DNA from: an uncultured Neglectibacter sp.
GTDB lineage: Bacteria; Bacillota; Clostridia; Oscillospirales; Acutalibacteraceae
DNA length: 35,917 bases
NCBI GenBank assembly: GCA_947647615.1
Contig: CANSKS010000029.1
Coordinates: 1 to 35,917, forward strand
Direction of reading: 5' to 3'
The translations under genes and the position numbers were made by a program. Shown here one piece after another: positions 8,362 through 15,908 of the stretch. Every line of letters starts with the position of its first letter. Position 1 is the first letter of the stretch. The notes beneath the pieces were generated by a model that worked only from the letters and a program-made list of their open reading frames with translations, did not search any database and had not been told where the DNA came from.

Positions 8362-9243
8362 ATGATAAGTGAAAACATAAAAAACGCCAGAAAAAAGAAA
8401 GGGCTCAGCCAAGAAGAACTGGCCACAGAATTACATGTGGTAAGGCAGACTGTTTCCAAATGGGAAACCGGAGCCTCTGTGCCTGACGCAACTATGTTGC
8501 TTCTCTTGGCCAAGCTGCTGGAAACACCGCCGGAGCAGCTTCTTGGAATAAACACCCAAAAGCAGGTGCCTTCTAATCTCGATCCAGAGCTTTCCCGTCT
8601 TAAGGCAGAATTTGCGGACCTGACCGAGAAAGAAGCCCTAAGAAAGCAAGCTGTTAAAAAGCGAGAAATCATTCTGTTCCTTTCTTTTTTGGCCATGGCG
8701 ATTTCCCTGGCGGTGAAAAACGAAGTGGTCTCGGTTTTATTGGCCGGAGGCTGCATTCTTACGGCCACGGCTGTCTTATATAGGAACCTGCCACAGCTTA
8801 CCTCTTTGCCTGCGGAGCCCGCTAAGCTTTCCCTTTTAAAAGTCACCACTCTGTTTCACGCGCTCTTGCTCGCACTGACAATCGCTATCGTCCTGCTGGA
8901 TAAAACCGCCTTGACCTTCCTCACCGAAGGAACCGAAAAATGGTTGGCGGCGGCTTTGATCAGCGCAGTGATGCTTTTTGGCGGAATAGTTTCCCCTAAG
9001 CTTCCTTTTAACAGACATACAGGCCTTCGCCTTCCCTGGACAGTGCAGGACGAAGAGACCTGGCATATTGCCCACAAAGTTCTTGGGTACCTTTCCCTGC
9101 CTTTGATCTTATTGTTCTGGGCTCTGACCTGTACCGTGGAAAATTTTGAGGCTGTTAGCCTGCTTACCCTCTTGTTGTGGATAGGAGTGCCGGGAGGAAT
9201 TTCTCTGGTCTTTTTCCTAAAAAAATGGCACAACAACCGGTGA
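8362..9243 (+). CDS. XRE-family HTH regulator fused to SdpI-like membrane domain
   Basis: The 293-residue protein opens with an XRE/Cro helix-turn-helix (residues about 5-60, LSQEELATELHVVRQTVSKWETG). After a charged linker come about six hydrophobic helices from residue ~105. Near residue 218 the motif PFNRHTGLRLPWTVQDEETWHIAHK matches the SdpI signature (NR..GIRTPWT...E.W...H). SdpI is the immunity protein and signal receptor for the SdpC toxin in Bacillus, where it sequesters the separate repressor SdpR (established). Here sensor and DNA-binding module share one chain, so it could be a membrane-tethered repressor that responds to an envelope toxin; that is inference. A perfect 15-bp inverted repeat follows the stop. 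Confidence 0.8.
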   Translation: MISENIKNARKKKGLSQEELATELHVVRQTVSKWETGASVPDATMLLLLAKLLETPPEQLLGINTQKQVPSNLDPELSRLKAEFADLTEKEALRKQAVKKREIILFLSFLAMAISLAVKNEVVSVLLAGGCILTATAVLYRNLPQLTSLPAEPAKLSLLKVTTLFHALLLALTIAIVLLDKTALTFLTEGTEKWLAAALISAVMLFGGIVSPKLPFNRHTGLRLPWTVQDEETWHIAHKVLGYLSLPLILLFWALTCTVENFEAVSLLTLLLWIGVPGGISLVFFLKKWHNNR

Positions 9244-9245
9244 TT

Positions 9246-9289
9246 CTATTTTCTGAAAAGGGCGCTAAGAAGTGCTTTTCAGAAAATAG
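9246..9289. repeat. Perfect 15-bp inverted repeat after HTH-SdpI gene
   Basis: CTATTTTCTGAAAAG (9246-9260) is repeated inverted at 9275-9289 with a 14-base loop, starting 2 bases after the stop codon. There is no T-run after it, so it is not a standard intrinsic terminator. It lies immediately upstream of the -35 of the next promoter (9293). It may be an operator, a transcript-end stabiliser or a remnant of a small repeat element. Confidence 0.75.
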
Positions 9290-9292
9290 GCA

Positions 9293-9321
9293 TTGTCACC
9301 GCCTTGTAAATATCCTATAAT
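9293..9321 (+). promoter_or_regulatory. Near-consensus promoter of SLOG gene
   Basis: TTGTCA (9293-9298), a 17-base spacer and a perfect TATAAT (9316-9321). The -35 begins 4 bases after the 15-bp inverted repeat. The predicted transcript (about 9328) has a leader near 138 bases. Confidence 0.75.
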
Positions 9322-9327
9322 AAAACA

Positions 9328-9465
9328 GCAAACAGATGAAGCACCTTTCAAAGGGAAAAAACAGGAAGCCCTCATGGGAAAAGCCATTGCCGCCAGATAA
9401 CTCCCCATCTGGTGATCTCCCCAAAAAGGCACATGGATTTATAGATAAGGAAAAGGAAGTGCGTT
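9328..9465 (+). other. Structured 5' leader of SLOG gene
   Basis: The leader between the predicted start and the ATG at 9466 is long for a 120-residue gene. It contains a hairpin (CCAGAT 9393-9398 with ATCTGG 9407-9412, C-rich loop) and further GGGAAAA-rich single-stranded runs. I do not recognise a known riboswitch class. No transcription terminator is seen before the ribosome binding site, so any control would more likely act on translation. Confidence 0.4.
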
Positions 9466-9828
9466 ATGAAAATAGCTGTAGTCGGCTCCAGGAATTTAAG
9501 AGTGGCAAATTTAGCCTGTTATTTGCCGGAAAACGTGACCGAGATCGTCTCCGGCGGCGCCAAAGGGGTAGACTGCTGCGCCAGAAAATACGCGCGGGAA
9601 AACGGGCTTGCGCTCACGGAATTTCTGCCTGAATATAAAAAATACGGAAACTGGGCGCCGCTGAAACGAAATTTAGATATCATAGAATATGCCGACGCTG
9701 TGATCGCTTTTTGGGATGGCGTTTCCAAGGGAACCAAGCATGTAATTGAGAATTGCAAAAAGAAAGGAAAAAAGATCACGGTTTACCAAAAAATCCAAGA
9801 AAACCGTGATCTGCCATCTCTTTTTTAA
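9466..9828 (+). CDS. SLOG-domain (DUF2493/YspA-like) protein
   Basis: A 120-residue single-domain Rossmann-like protein. GSRN at residues 7-10 and the SGGAKGVD loop at 29-36 are the nucleotide-binding hallmarks of the SLOG/DprA/LOG superfamily, and AFWDG..KGTKHVIE (residues ~85-97) completes the fold. SLOG proteins bind nucleotides or derivatives; several partner with toxins or effectors, but this small type is common and uncharacterised. AAGGAAG precedes the ATG. It has a near-consensus promoter and long leader, and its final codons form a 12-bp hairpin followed by a T-run. Its TAA overlaps the stop of the convergent kinase gene through the shared TTAA. Confidence 0.85.
   Translation: MKIAVVGSRNLRVANLACYLPENVTEIVSGGAKGVDCCARKYARENGLALTEFLPEYKKYGNWAPLKRNLDIIEYADAVIAFWDGVSKGTKHVIENCKKKGKKITVYQKIQENRDLPSLF
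9773..9826 (+). terminator. Terminator-like hairpin inside the end of the SLOG gene
   Basis: AGATCACGGTTT (9773-9784) pairs perfectly with 9801-9812 across a 16-base loop, followed 8 bases later by TTTTTT (9821-9826) that runs into the stop codon. The gap between stem and T-run is longer than ideal, so termination efficiency is uncertain. There is no other terminator before the convergent kinase gene. Confidence 0.55.
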
Positions 9829-10769
9829 GCTGTTCCTGCCAATATGATTTTCGCGAGAGCTTCTCTGGTTGGGAGGCCCTCGTTGTCGCTTTTATGGGCT
9901 ACTTGAACCGCACCCAACACATTGCCGCGGAAAGCGGCCTCCTGCAGGCTTTCCCCTTCTGCCAAAGCGCTGATCACCCCAGCGGCGAAACCGTCTCCCG
10001 CGCCAACTGTGTCTACCAGCTTCCTTACGGGAAAAGCAGGAGAAAGGCCGGACTCGCCATCTTTTTCGGAATAGAACGCCCCTTCTTTTCCAAGCTTTAC
10101 CACCACGTTTTTCACGCCTCGCCTATGATAAAACCCGGCAACTCCCTGAGGCGTACTTTCACCAGTAAGCAATTCCCCCTCCGATATGCCCGGAAGCAAG
10201 GTGTTGGCCCCTTCCGCCAAAGAATTCAGCACAGAAACCATGATTTCCCTGCTCTCCCACAGTTGAGGCCGCAGGTTCGGGTCGAAGGAGATGGGCAGCT
10301 CCAAAGCCTTTGCCCGGGAGATCAGCCGCTTTACCGCCCCCAATGCGCTTTTGGAAACAGCCGGGAAAACGCCGGTAACGTGCAGCCAACCGCATCCGGA
10401 AAGGTCCATAGTGTCCACTTGGTGGGCGGTCAGCCGGGAAGCGGCGGAATTCTGGCGGTAGTACGCGATATCCGGATCGCCCTGTTGAGTAGTCCCTTTC
10501 ATCATAAATCCGGTGAGCTCGCCTGGCACCTGGATGACCAGCCGGGTGGAGATCCCGTTTTCTCGCAAGCTCTGTAAAATTTTTTCTCCGAAGGGGTCAA
10601 AACCCAACCGGGTACAATATAAAGGCTGATGCCCCAGCCTGGAAAGACCAACGGCCACATTGTACTCCGCTCCTGCGATGGAAGAGGAAAAAGAATTCAC
10701 TTGGCTCAAGGGCCCCGGTCCGTTGGCCATGAAAAGCCCCATGGGTTCCCCCATCAACAAAAATTTCAT
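9825..10769 (-). CDS. PfkB-family carbohydrate kinase (KdgK-like)
   Basis: The 314-residue product is a ribokinase/PfkB-family sugar kinase. It has an N-terminal GEPMGLFMA, the signature 1 region GAEYNVAVGLSRLG (near residue 35) and the catalytic anion-hole motif DTVGAGDGFAAG near residue 250. GEPM openings are typical of 2-keto-3-deoxygluconate kinases, but fructokinase activity is equally possible. ATG 10769 gives the usual start and has AAAGGAAGG about 13 bases upstream; the ATG at 10796 would add nine non-conserved residues. It lies 39 bases downstream of manA, suggesting a shared transcript for hexose entry into central metabolism. Confidence 0.85.
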   Translation of the reverse strand: MKFLLMGEPMGLFMANGPGPLSQVNSFSSSIAGAEYNVAVGLSRLGHQPLYCTRLGFDPFGEKILQSLRENGISTRLVIQVPGELTGFMMKGTTQQGDPDIAYYRQNSAASRLTAHQVDTMDLSGCGWLHVTGVFPAVSKSALGAVKRLISRAKALELPISFDPNLRPQLWESREIMVSVLNSLAEGANTLLPGISEGELLTGESTPQGVAGFYHRRGVKNVVVKLGKEGAFYSEKDGESGLSPAFPVRKLVDTVGAGDGFAAGVISALAEGESLQEAAFRGNVLGAVQVAHKSDNEGLPTREALAKIILAGTA

Positions 10770-10808
10770 CTTTTTAGAAGCGCCTTCCTTTCCCATAGGG
10801 TAAAAACC

Positions 10809-11768
10809 TCAGACCCTGGTAGCCACGACAGTACAGGGCCCGCCAATTGTCACTTTGCCGGAACCGGCAGGTAAGAACAGGCTGTCACCTGTTCGGAAGG
10901 ACAAAGTGTTTTCCGGCCCTGTCACGCTGCCGCTGCCTTCCAAAACAATGAGGGAAGTAAAGGATTTCTCTGTCACAAAAAGCTCCACAGAGCTTTCCAC
11001 CACATACTTTTCCGTAGTGAAATACCGGCAGGAAGCCAGTTCCGCTCTTTTTCCCCCAGGTATTTTTGAAAAATCGGCTTGCTTTCCCACCCCCTGCGAC
11101 GGAGTGAGACGAGAAACTTCCATGGCCTTTTCGATATGCAGCTCCCGGGGTTTTCCATCGGCGCCCCGGCGGTCGTAATCGTAAACCCGGTAGGTGCAGT
11201 TAGAGTTCTGCTGAATTTCACAAATCAAAATTCCGCCGCCAATAGCGTGGATGGTACCGGCTTCAATAAAGAACACATCTCCCGGACGCACCTCCACCTT
11301 ACGCAGCACCTCCAAAAGGGTATTGTTTTCAATTCTCTGCCGGAATTCCTCCGGGGTCAGTTCCCGCTGCACTCCAAAATACAGGAATGCGCCGGGATCG
11401 CAGTCCATTACCACCCACATTTCGGTTTTGCCATACTCCCCTTCTTTTTCCAGGGCATAAGCGTCACTGGGATGCACCTGAATAGAAAGAGGATCTTTCG
11501 CGTCGATAAACTTGATTAGTACGGGAAAATTTTCGAAGGCCTGGCAGTCCGTGCCCAAAACCTCTTTTCCCGCCCGTTCAAAATATTCCGGCAAAGTGAG
11601 GCCCTGGAACTCCCCTTCCGCTACCTTGCTTAAACCCGCCGGATGGGTGGAAAGTTCCCAGCTCTCGGCCACCTTTTCATAATCGCAGGGCTTTTTATAA
11701 ACATCCCGCAGCTTTGTACCGCCCCAAAGGTAATCTTTAAAGGCGGGAGTGAGTTTTTCCATTTTCAT
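10809..11768 (-). CDS. manA: Mannose-6-phosphate isomerase, class I
   Basis: The 319-residue enzyme interconverts mannose-6-phosphate and fructose-6-phosphate in the cytosol. The short Firmicutes type I form is recognised by WGGTKL near the N-terminus, the zinc-binding QVHPSD (near residue 98), GKTEMW, and the EAGTIHAIGGG active-site segment (near residue 172). A second cupin forms the C-terminus. GAGGAG lies 10 bases before ATG 11768. It follows the PBP gene by 79 bases containing a hairpin and precedes the PfkB kinase. A link to wall or capsule sugar supply is inferred from the neighbours. Confidence 0.92.
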   Translation of the reverse strand: MKMEKLTPAFKDYLWGGTKLRDVYKKPCDYEKVAESWELSTHPAGLSKVAEGEFQGLTLPEYFERAGKEVLGTDCQAFENFPVLIKFIDAKDPLSIQVHPSDAYALEKEGEYGKTEMWVVMDCDPGAFLYFGVQRELTPEEFRQRIENNTLLEVLRKVEVRPGDVFFIEAGTIHAIGGGILICEIQQNSNCTYRVYDYDRRGADGKPRELHIEKAMEVSRLTPSQGVGKQADFSKIPGGKRAELASCRYFTTEKYVVESSVELFVTEKSFTSLIVLEGSGSVTGPENTLSFRTGDSLFLPAGSGKVTIGGPCTVVATRV

Positions 11769-11800
11769 AATTTACACGCTCCTCTTACAATGAAATTTCG

Positions 11801-11837
11801 AGGAAAGGCAAAAAACTTTGCCTTTCCTGTATTTTTT
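11801..11837 (+). terminator. Hairpin with T-run pointing against the operon
   Basis: AGGAAAGGCAAA (11801-11812) pairs with TTTGCCTTTCCT (11817-11828) across a 4-base loop, and GTATTTTTT follows on the plus strand. It is thus a good intrinsic terminator only for plus-strand (antisense) transcription. It lies 20 bases after the PBP stop in a minus-strand gene series. On the minus strand it is a strong hairpin without a T-run and could protect or partly separate the two messages. Confidence 0.55.
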
Positions 11838-11847
11838 ACGGCAGCCC

Positions 11848-13212
11848 CTAAGCCAGCGCTCCCAACATGGCCGACACCACTGTGCCAGCACTTTCTATTC
11901 CGCCGTTTCCCTCCTCCACCATGACGGCAAAGGCATAAGGATAACGGCTGGAATCGCAAAAGCCCACCATCCAGCAGTTGGGATCTTTCCCCTCCCCCAC
12001 TTCGCCGGTGCCGGTTTTTGCACAGACGTTCATGGACTCGGGGAACATCCAATCTCCATAATAGCTCTCCACGTCGTTTCGCAAGAGGGATTTCAGCGCT
12101 CTTGCTTCTTCCCCTGTTACCAGTTTCCGGCTGGAAGCCTGGCTAAACCCGTTAAAAAACCCCGTGTTGTTTGTGAGCTTTGGCTGTACAAATTCCCCTT
12201 CTTTTGCTATGGCCCCCATCAACGCCATCATATGATAGGGATTTGCCAGAATGGTGTATTGTCCCACCCCTGCCCAGCCCAACTGGTTGGCATTGGCCCC
12301 GCTCAGCTGCAGCTCGCTTTTGGAAATGGGGACGGAACCGAACTGGAATTCCCGGTTAAAACCCATTTCTTCCCCTTTTCTTTGCAACGCCTCTGCTCCC
12401 AAGTCATTGGCCAAGTGTGCAAAATACACGTTACAGGAATTTCCCATAGCCTCATAAACATTCTGTGTGCCATGGACGTCCCCGTGCAGGCAGGTGATGC
12501 TGTCTCCGCCAATTTCCACAGAGCCCTCGCAGTCGTAAGTGCGGTCCAGCCAGGAATCGGGCCACTTTTCCATGGCCGCCGCGGCTGTGACCAGCTTAAA
12601 AATGGAGCCGGGGGTAAAGGAGCTGGAAAGGGTGTTGTCTAAATAGGCGCCCTTATAGGCGGCGTTTTCTTCCAAATCCTCCGGCACATCGGCAGGGTCA
12701 TACGTAGGGGCGCTCACTTTGCAAAGCACCTCGCCGGTTTCATAATTATAGAGCAGCACCGCGCCATTATGGCCGTTTAAAGCTTCATAGGCCGCTACCG
12801 AAGCGCCCCGGTGAATGGTCAGGTTAATGTCGTTCCCCAGCTGATTTAAAGGCGTATCGTTGAGGCCGGTGATGATATTATACCCGGCCAGCTTGGCCCG
12901 CATTGTATACTGTATACTGGTACTGATATACCCCTCGGTGTCCCCCACCGTGTGCAAAAGGGCCAGGCGGGTAGTTTCGCTGTCGCTGTAATAGCGGGAG
13001 CCATCTACCGTAGAGGCCAATACACCGCCGTCACGGTCGCGGATCTCCCCCAGCGTGACGGTAGAATCGCCCGCGTAAATATGCCCATTATAGGGCTGCA
13101 TGGCCCATTTGTCGCCTTGGAGAAAAAGGCTCACCACCAGAAAGCCTATGCCGCCCAAAAAAGCGGCAAGGAGAAGATACAGCACAATGGAACGGAACCC
13201 TACAGTTTTCAT
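11848..13212 (-). CDS. Class B penicillin-binding protein, PbpA-type transpeptidase
   Basis: The 454-residue protein has one N-terminal membrane anchor (residues ~8-30) and a periplasmic-side transpeptidase domain with all three motifs: SIFK (the active-site Ser in FTPGSIFK, near residue 205), SCN (NSCN, near 264) and KTG (KTGTGE, near 396). The size and lack of PASTA repeats match PbpA/SpoVD-short forms that cross-link peptidoglycan together with a SEDS polymerase. Its ATG overlaps the stop of the FHA-SEDS gene (ATGA), so the two are translationally coupled and probably act as one synthase. It ends with TAG. Confidence 0.92.
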   Translation of the reverse strand: MKTVGFRSIVLYLLLAAFLGGIGFLVVSLFLQGDKWAMQPYNGHIYAGDSTVTLGEIRDRDGGVLASTVDGSRYYSDSETTRLALLHTVGDTEGYISTSIQYTMRAKLAGYNIITGLNDTPLNQLGNDINLTIHRGASVAAYEALNGHNGAVLLYNYETGEVLCKVSAPTYDPADVPEDLEENAAYKGAYLDNTLSSSFTPGSIFKLVTAAAAMEKWPDSWLDRTYDCEGSVEIGGDSITCLHGDVHGTQNVYEAMGNSCNVYFAHLANDLGAEALQRKGEEMGFNREFQFGSVPISKSELQLSGANANQLGWAGVGQYTILANPYHMMALMGAIAKEGEFVQPKLTNNTGFFNGFSQASSRKLVTGEEARALKSLLRNDVESYYGDWMFPESMNVCAKTGTGEVGEGKDPNCWMVGFCDSSRYPYAFAVMVEEGNGGIESAGTVVSAMLGALA

Positions 13213-15143
13213 GAATAAATATCCTCCATTTCCCGGTTTCTCTCCCTTTCTCCGCCAGAAGGCCTCCCGTGTTTACCGGTCCCGGCAGAGGCAGGACGCC
13301 CATGGGCCCCTTGCCGGGAACCACGCTCTCTTTCCGGGGGAACATTGTGGGGCTTTGAGGTGCCAACGGGATTTCCGCGAGGCCTGCCTGCATTCGAAGC
13401 CGGTGAGCCTCCTGCCTCCCGCGCGCTGTAGAAGCCATGGCGGGAAGCCCTGCGGGCCCCATAGGTCCTTTCGTCGGAGGTCTTCAAAAACGCCATTAAC
13501 CCCCATACCGAAATCATACTGGAGCCACCCGCGCTGATAAAGGGCAAAGTCACGCCGGTAAGAGGCAGAATGTCGGTAACTCCAAACACATTCAGACAGG
13601 CCTGAAACACCAGGAGTCCTGCCGCCGCACAAGAAGCGATAGAGAAAAAGGTGGAGCGGCTGCGAATGACATCACTTCTGGCATAAAGGATGAAAAGCCC
13701 CAGCGCCAGCAGTACCACCAGCCCCATCAGGAGCCCCTGCTCCTCGCAAAGCAGCCCAAACACCAAGTCGCTATCTGCCGCGAAAATATAGGACAGGCAG
13801 CCCTTGCCCAGCCCTACGCCAAAAAGACCGCCGCTAGCAATATAGGTGAGCACCCTGGTCTGTTGGTACCCAATGCCGTTTACATCTTCCCAAACATGAC
13901 GCCAGCCTGCGAAGCGCTCCATCACATAGGGTTTAAAATAGAGGATCAACACCACACCCAAGCTGGCACCTACCAGAATAAGGGCTATGGTACGAATGCT
14001 GCCCGAACGCATGAAGGCGATAATCAAAAAGCAGGCGAAAAAGATAAGAGCCGTGCCAAAATCCCGCATGAGGAACAGAAATCCCATGCACACCCCGGCA
14101 AACACCAGGAATTCCGTGATATTCTTTTTGGTCTGCAGCCTGTCTAAAGTAGAAGTGCCCACAAAAACAAAAGCGATCTTAATAAATTCCGAAGGCTGTA
14201 TGCTTACCGGCCCTATCATAATCCAGTTTTTCGAACCATATACCTCTCGCCCGAACACCAGATTGACCGCAAACAGCAAAATTGCCCCTATGCCAATATA
14301 GAGCCGGAACTTCGCTACCCGATCCATGTCCCCCATGAACCAGATCAAAAAGGAAAACAGGAGCATTCCCAACAACATCGCCGCCATTTGGGTAGTGACA
14401 CCCGCAGGATTTGTGGCCGCCAGCAAATTGATGCCGATCCCGGAAAGCAAATAGGCTACCGTTTCTATTTCAAAGCTGACCCGGTGCAGAATGGCAATGG
14501 AAAACAGGTACAGCCCCCAACCCATCACCAACACGGCTGCCAAGGGCAGCAAGGGTTCATAGCGAAAACCCTCTTCCGTCAGGCAGCTTTGCAGCCCCAT
14601 AAGGACATGTACAAGCGAAGCCGTAAACATCAGCTTAAAGGGAGAGGCCGCTTCCCGGGAAAAGCCCGTAAAAACCTTTCTCCTTTCCGGCTGGGCATCC
14701 GCGTTCCACAGGGTCAGCGTGGTAGAGCCCATCGTGATGCTGTCCCCAATGTTCACAAGCTTTTTCCCGTCTATCTTCCTGCCGTTTACCAACACGCCGG
14801 AATGGGAACCGGTATCACAAATAAACCACCCTTCATCCCGGCGCATCAGCACCGCATGGTCCCGGGAAGCGGTGGCGTCGGGCAAGTAGATGTCGCAGCT
14901 TTTGCTTCTGCCAATGGAATTTTCCCAACACAGCACCGGGAACCTGGTTCCCGAGGCCTCGTCCCACAGCATAATCACCGGGTCGCGGCGGCGCTGCCCC
15001 TTTTGAAAGGAAGTGTAGCTGCGCCAAACCACATACAGCGCCAGCACCGGGGTAACGGCCCGCACTGCCAGCATGATCATCGGGAGAACACCCGAACGCA
15101 AAAATCCTGTTAAGAATTCCAACCTACTTTCCCACCTTCCCAC
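13209..15143 (-). CDS. FHA domain fused to SEDS glycosyltransferase (RodA/FtsW/SpoVE family)
   Basis: The 644-residue protein starts with a membrane helix (residues ~15-40). A forkhead-associated domain follows at about 75-150 (SIGRSKSCDIYLPD, SRDHAV, VNGRKI), the phosphothreonine-binding fold. Then comes a full SEDS polymerase of about ten helices with YGSKNWIMIGPVSIQPSEFIK, MRDFGTALI, YIASGGLFGVGLGKG and PFISAGGSS. The last ~95 residues are basic, Gly/Arg/Pro-rich and likely disordered. SEDS proteins polymerise glycan strands from lipid II. The FHA suggests control by a Ser/Thr kinase (PrkC-type). The start is GTG 15143 or possibly TTG 15122; both have imperfect ribosome binding sites. Confidence 0.88.
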   Translation of the reverse strand: MGRWESRLEFLTGFLRSGVLPMIMLAVRAVTPVLALYVVWRSYTSFQKGQRRRDPVIMLWDEASGTRFPVLCWENSIGRSKSCDIYLPDATASRDHAVLMRRDEGWFICDTGSHSGVLVNGRKIDGKKLVNIGDSITMGSTTLTLWNADAQPERRKVFTGFSREAASPFKLMFTASLVHVLMGLQSCLTEEGFRYEPLLPLAAVLVMGWGLYLFSIAILHRVSFEIETVAYLLSGIGINLLAATNPAGVTTQMAAMLLGMLLFSFLIWFMGDMDRVAKFRLYIGIGAILLFAVNLVFGREVYGSKNWIMIGPVSIQPSEFIKIAFVFVGTSTLDRLQTKKNITEFLVFAGVCMGFLFLMRDFGTALIFFACFLIIAFMRSGSIRTIALILVGASLGVVLILYFKPYVMERFAGWRHVWEDVNGIGYQQTRVLTYIASGGLFGVGLGKGCLSYIFAADSDLVFGLLCEEQGLLMGLVVLLALGLFILYARSDVIRSRSTFFSIASCAAAGLLVFQACLNVFGVTDILPLTGVTLPFISAGGSSMISVWGLMAFLKTSDERTYGARRASRHGFYSAREAGGSPASNAGRPRGNPVGTSKPHNVPPERERGSRQGAHGRPASAGTGKHGRPSGGERERNREMEDIYS

Positions 15144-15164
15144 ATAGCTTTTTTCGTTCCCGGC

Positions 15165-15842
15165 TCATTTTTCCCAAATGGGGGAAAGTTCTCCTGTGTT
15201 TTTGTGGATGGTCTTTTCCGGCACGAACTGCCGCACCATAGAAAGAGGGTAAATGCGGGCACATCTGCCAGCCACCGTGCCGGGGTTCAGCACGCTGTTG
15301 CATCCTACCTCCACATGGTCTCCAAGCATGGCGCCGAATTTTTTTAAGCCTGTCTCTATTTTTTGGAATCCGGTGGAAACCGTGACCAGGGACTTATCCT
15401 GCTTTACATTGGAGGTGACGGCTCCGGCTCCCATATGGGCCTTATAGCCCAAAATAGAATCGCCCACGTAATTGTAATGGGGCACCTGTACGTTATCGAA
15501 AAGAATTACATTCTTCAGTTCGGTGGAATTGCCCACCACACATCCTTCCCCTACCAACACATTTCCCCGCAGAAAGGCTCCCGGGCGCACCTCGGTATGA
15601 GAGCCAATAACGGCCGGCCCCCCCAAGTAAATGTTGGGGTAAAGCTTCGCGGTTTTAGCCACCCACAAGAATTCCTCCCGCTGCTCGTACTCTTCGGAAG
15701 GCAGCGTTTTCCCCAATTCCTTAATAAAATCGCCGATCTTGGGCAAGGCCTCCCAAGGGTAGGAACAGGCTTCAAGCAATGGCTTTGCAAGTGTATGAGA
15801 CAGGTCATATAAATTTTTTACCAGCAGTTTCATTTGTTCCAT
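15165..15842 (-). CDS. Left-handed beta-helix protein (GlmU C-terminal-like)
   Basis: The 225-residue protein carries hexapeptide repeats across residues ~70-200 (PAVIGSHTEVRPGAFLRGNVLVGEGCVVGNSTELKN and after), the left-handed beta-helix of acyl- and nucleotidyl-sugar enzymes. Relatives are annotated as UDP-N-acetylglucosamine pyrophosphorylase-like, but the N-terminal nucleotidyltransferase domain of GlmU is absent. An acetyltransferase role on a sugar or amino-sugar is therefore more likely than pyrophosphorylase activity. AGGAGGAG-like bases precede ATG 15842. It is 21 bases upstream of the FHA-SEDS gene, which fits a cell-wall precursor role (inference). Confidence 0.8.
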   Translation of the reverse strand: MEQMKLLVKNLYDLSHTLAKPLLEACSYPWEALPKIGDFIKELGKTLPSEEYEQREEFLWVAKTAKLYPNIYLGGPAVIGSHTEVRPGAFLRGNVLVGEGCVVGNSTELKNVILFDNVQVPHYNYVGDSILGYKAHMGAGAVTSNVKQDKSLVTVSTGFQKIETGLKKFGAMLGDHVEVGCNSVLNPGTVAGRCARIYPLSMVRQFVPEKTIHKNTGELSPIWEK

Positions 15843-15908
15843 GGCAGTTCGCTCCTCCTTTTTTTCGTTGAAAAATTCCGAGCGAACTCTGGTCCGCCCG
15901 GAAAAGCT

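Noticed and set aside
9328..9465. Known riboswitch in the SLOG leader
   Set aside because: I compared it by eye with common classes (c-di-GMP, THF, ZTP, guanidine) and found no matching conserved core; only a simple hairpin is evident.
11818..12642. 274-residue plus-strand open frame
   Set aside because: It lies wholly antisense to the transpeptidase gene, whose motifs are complete; a codon-bias shadow.
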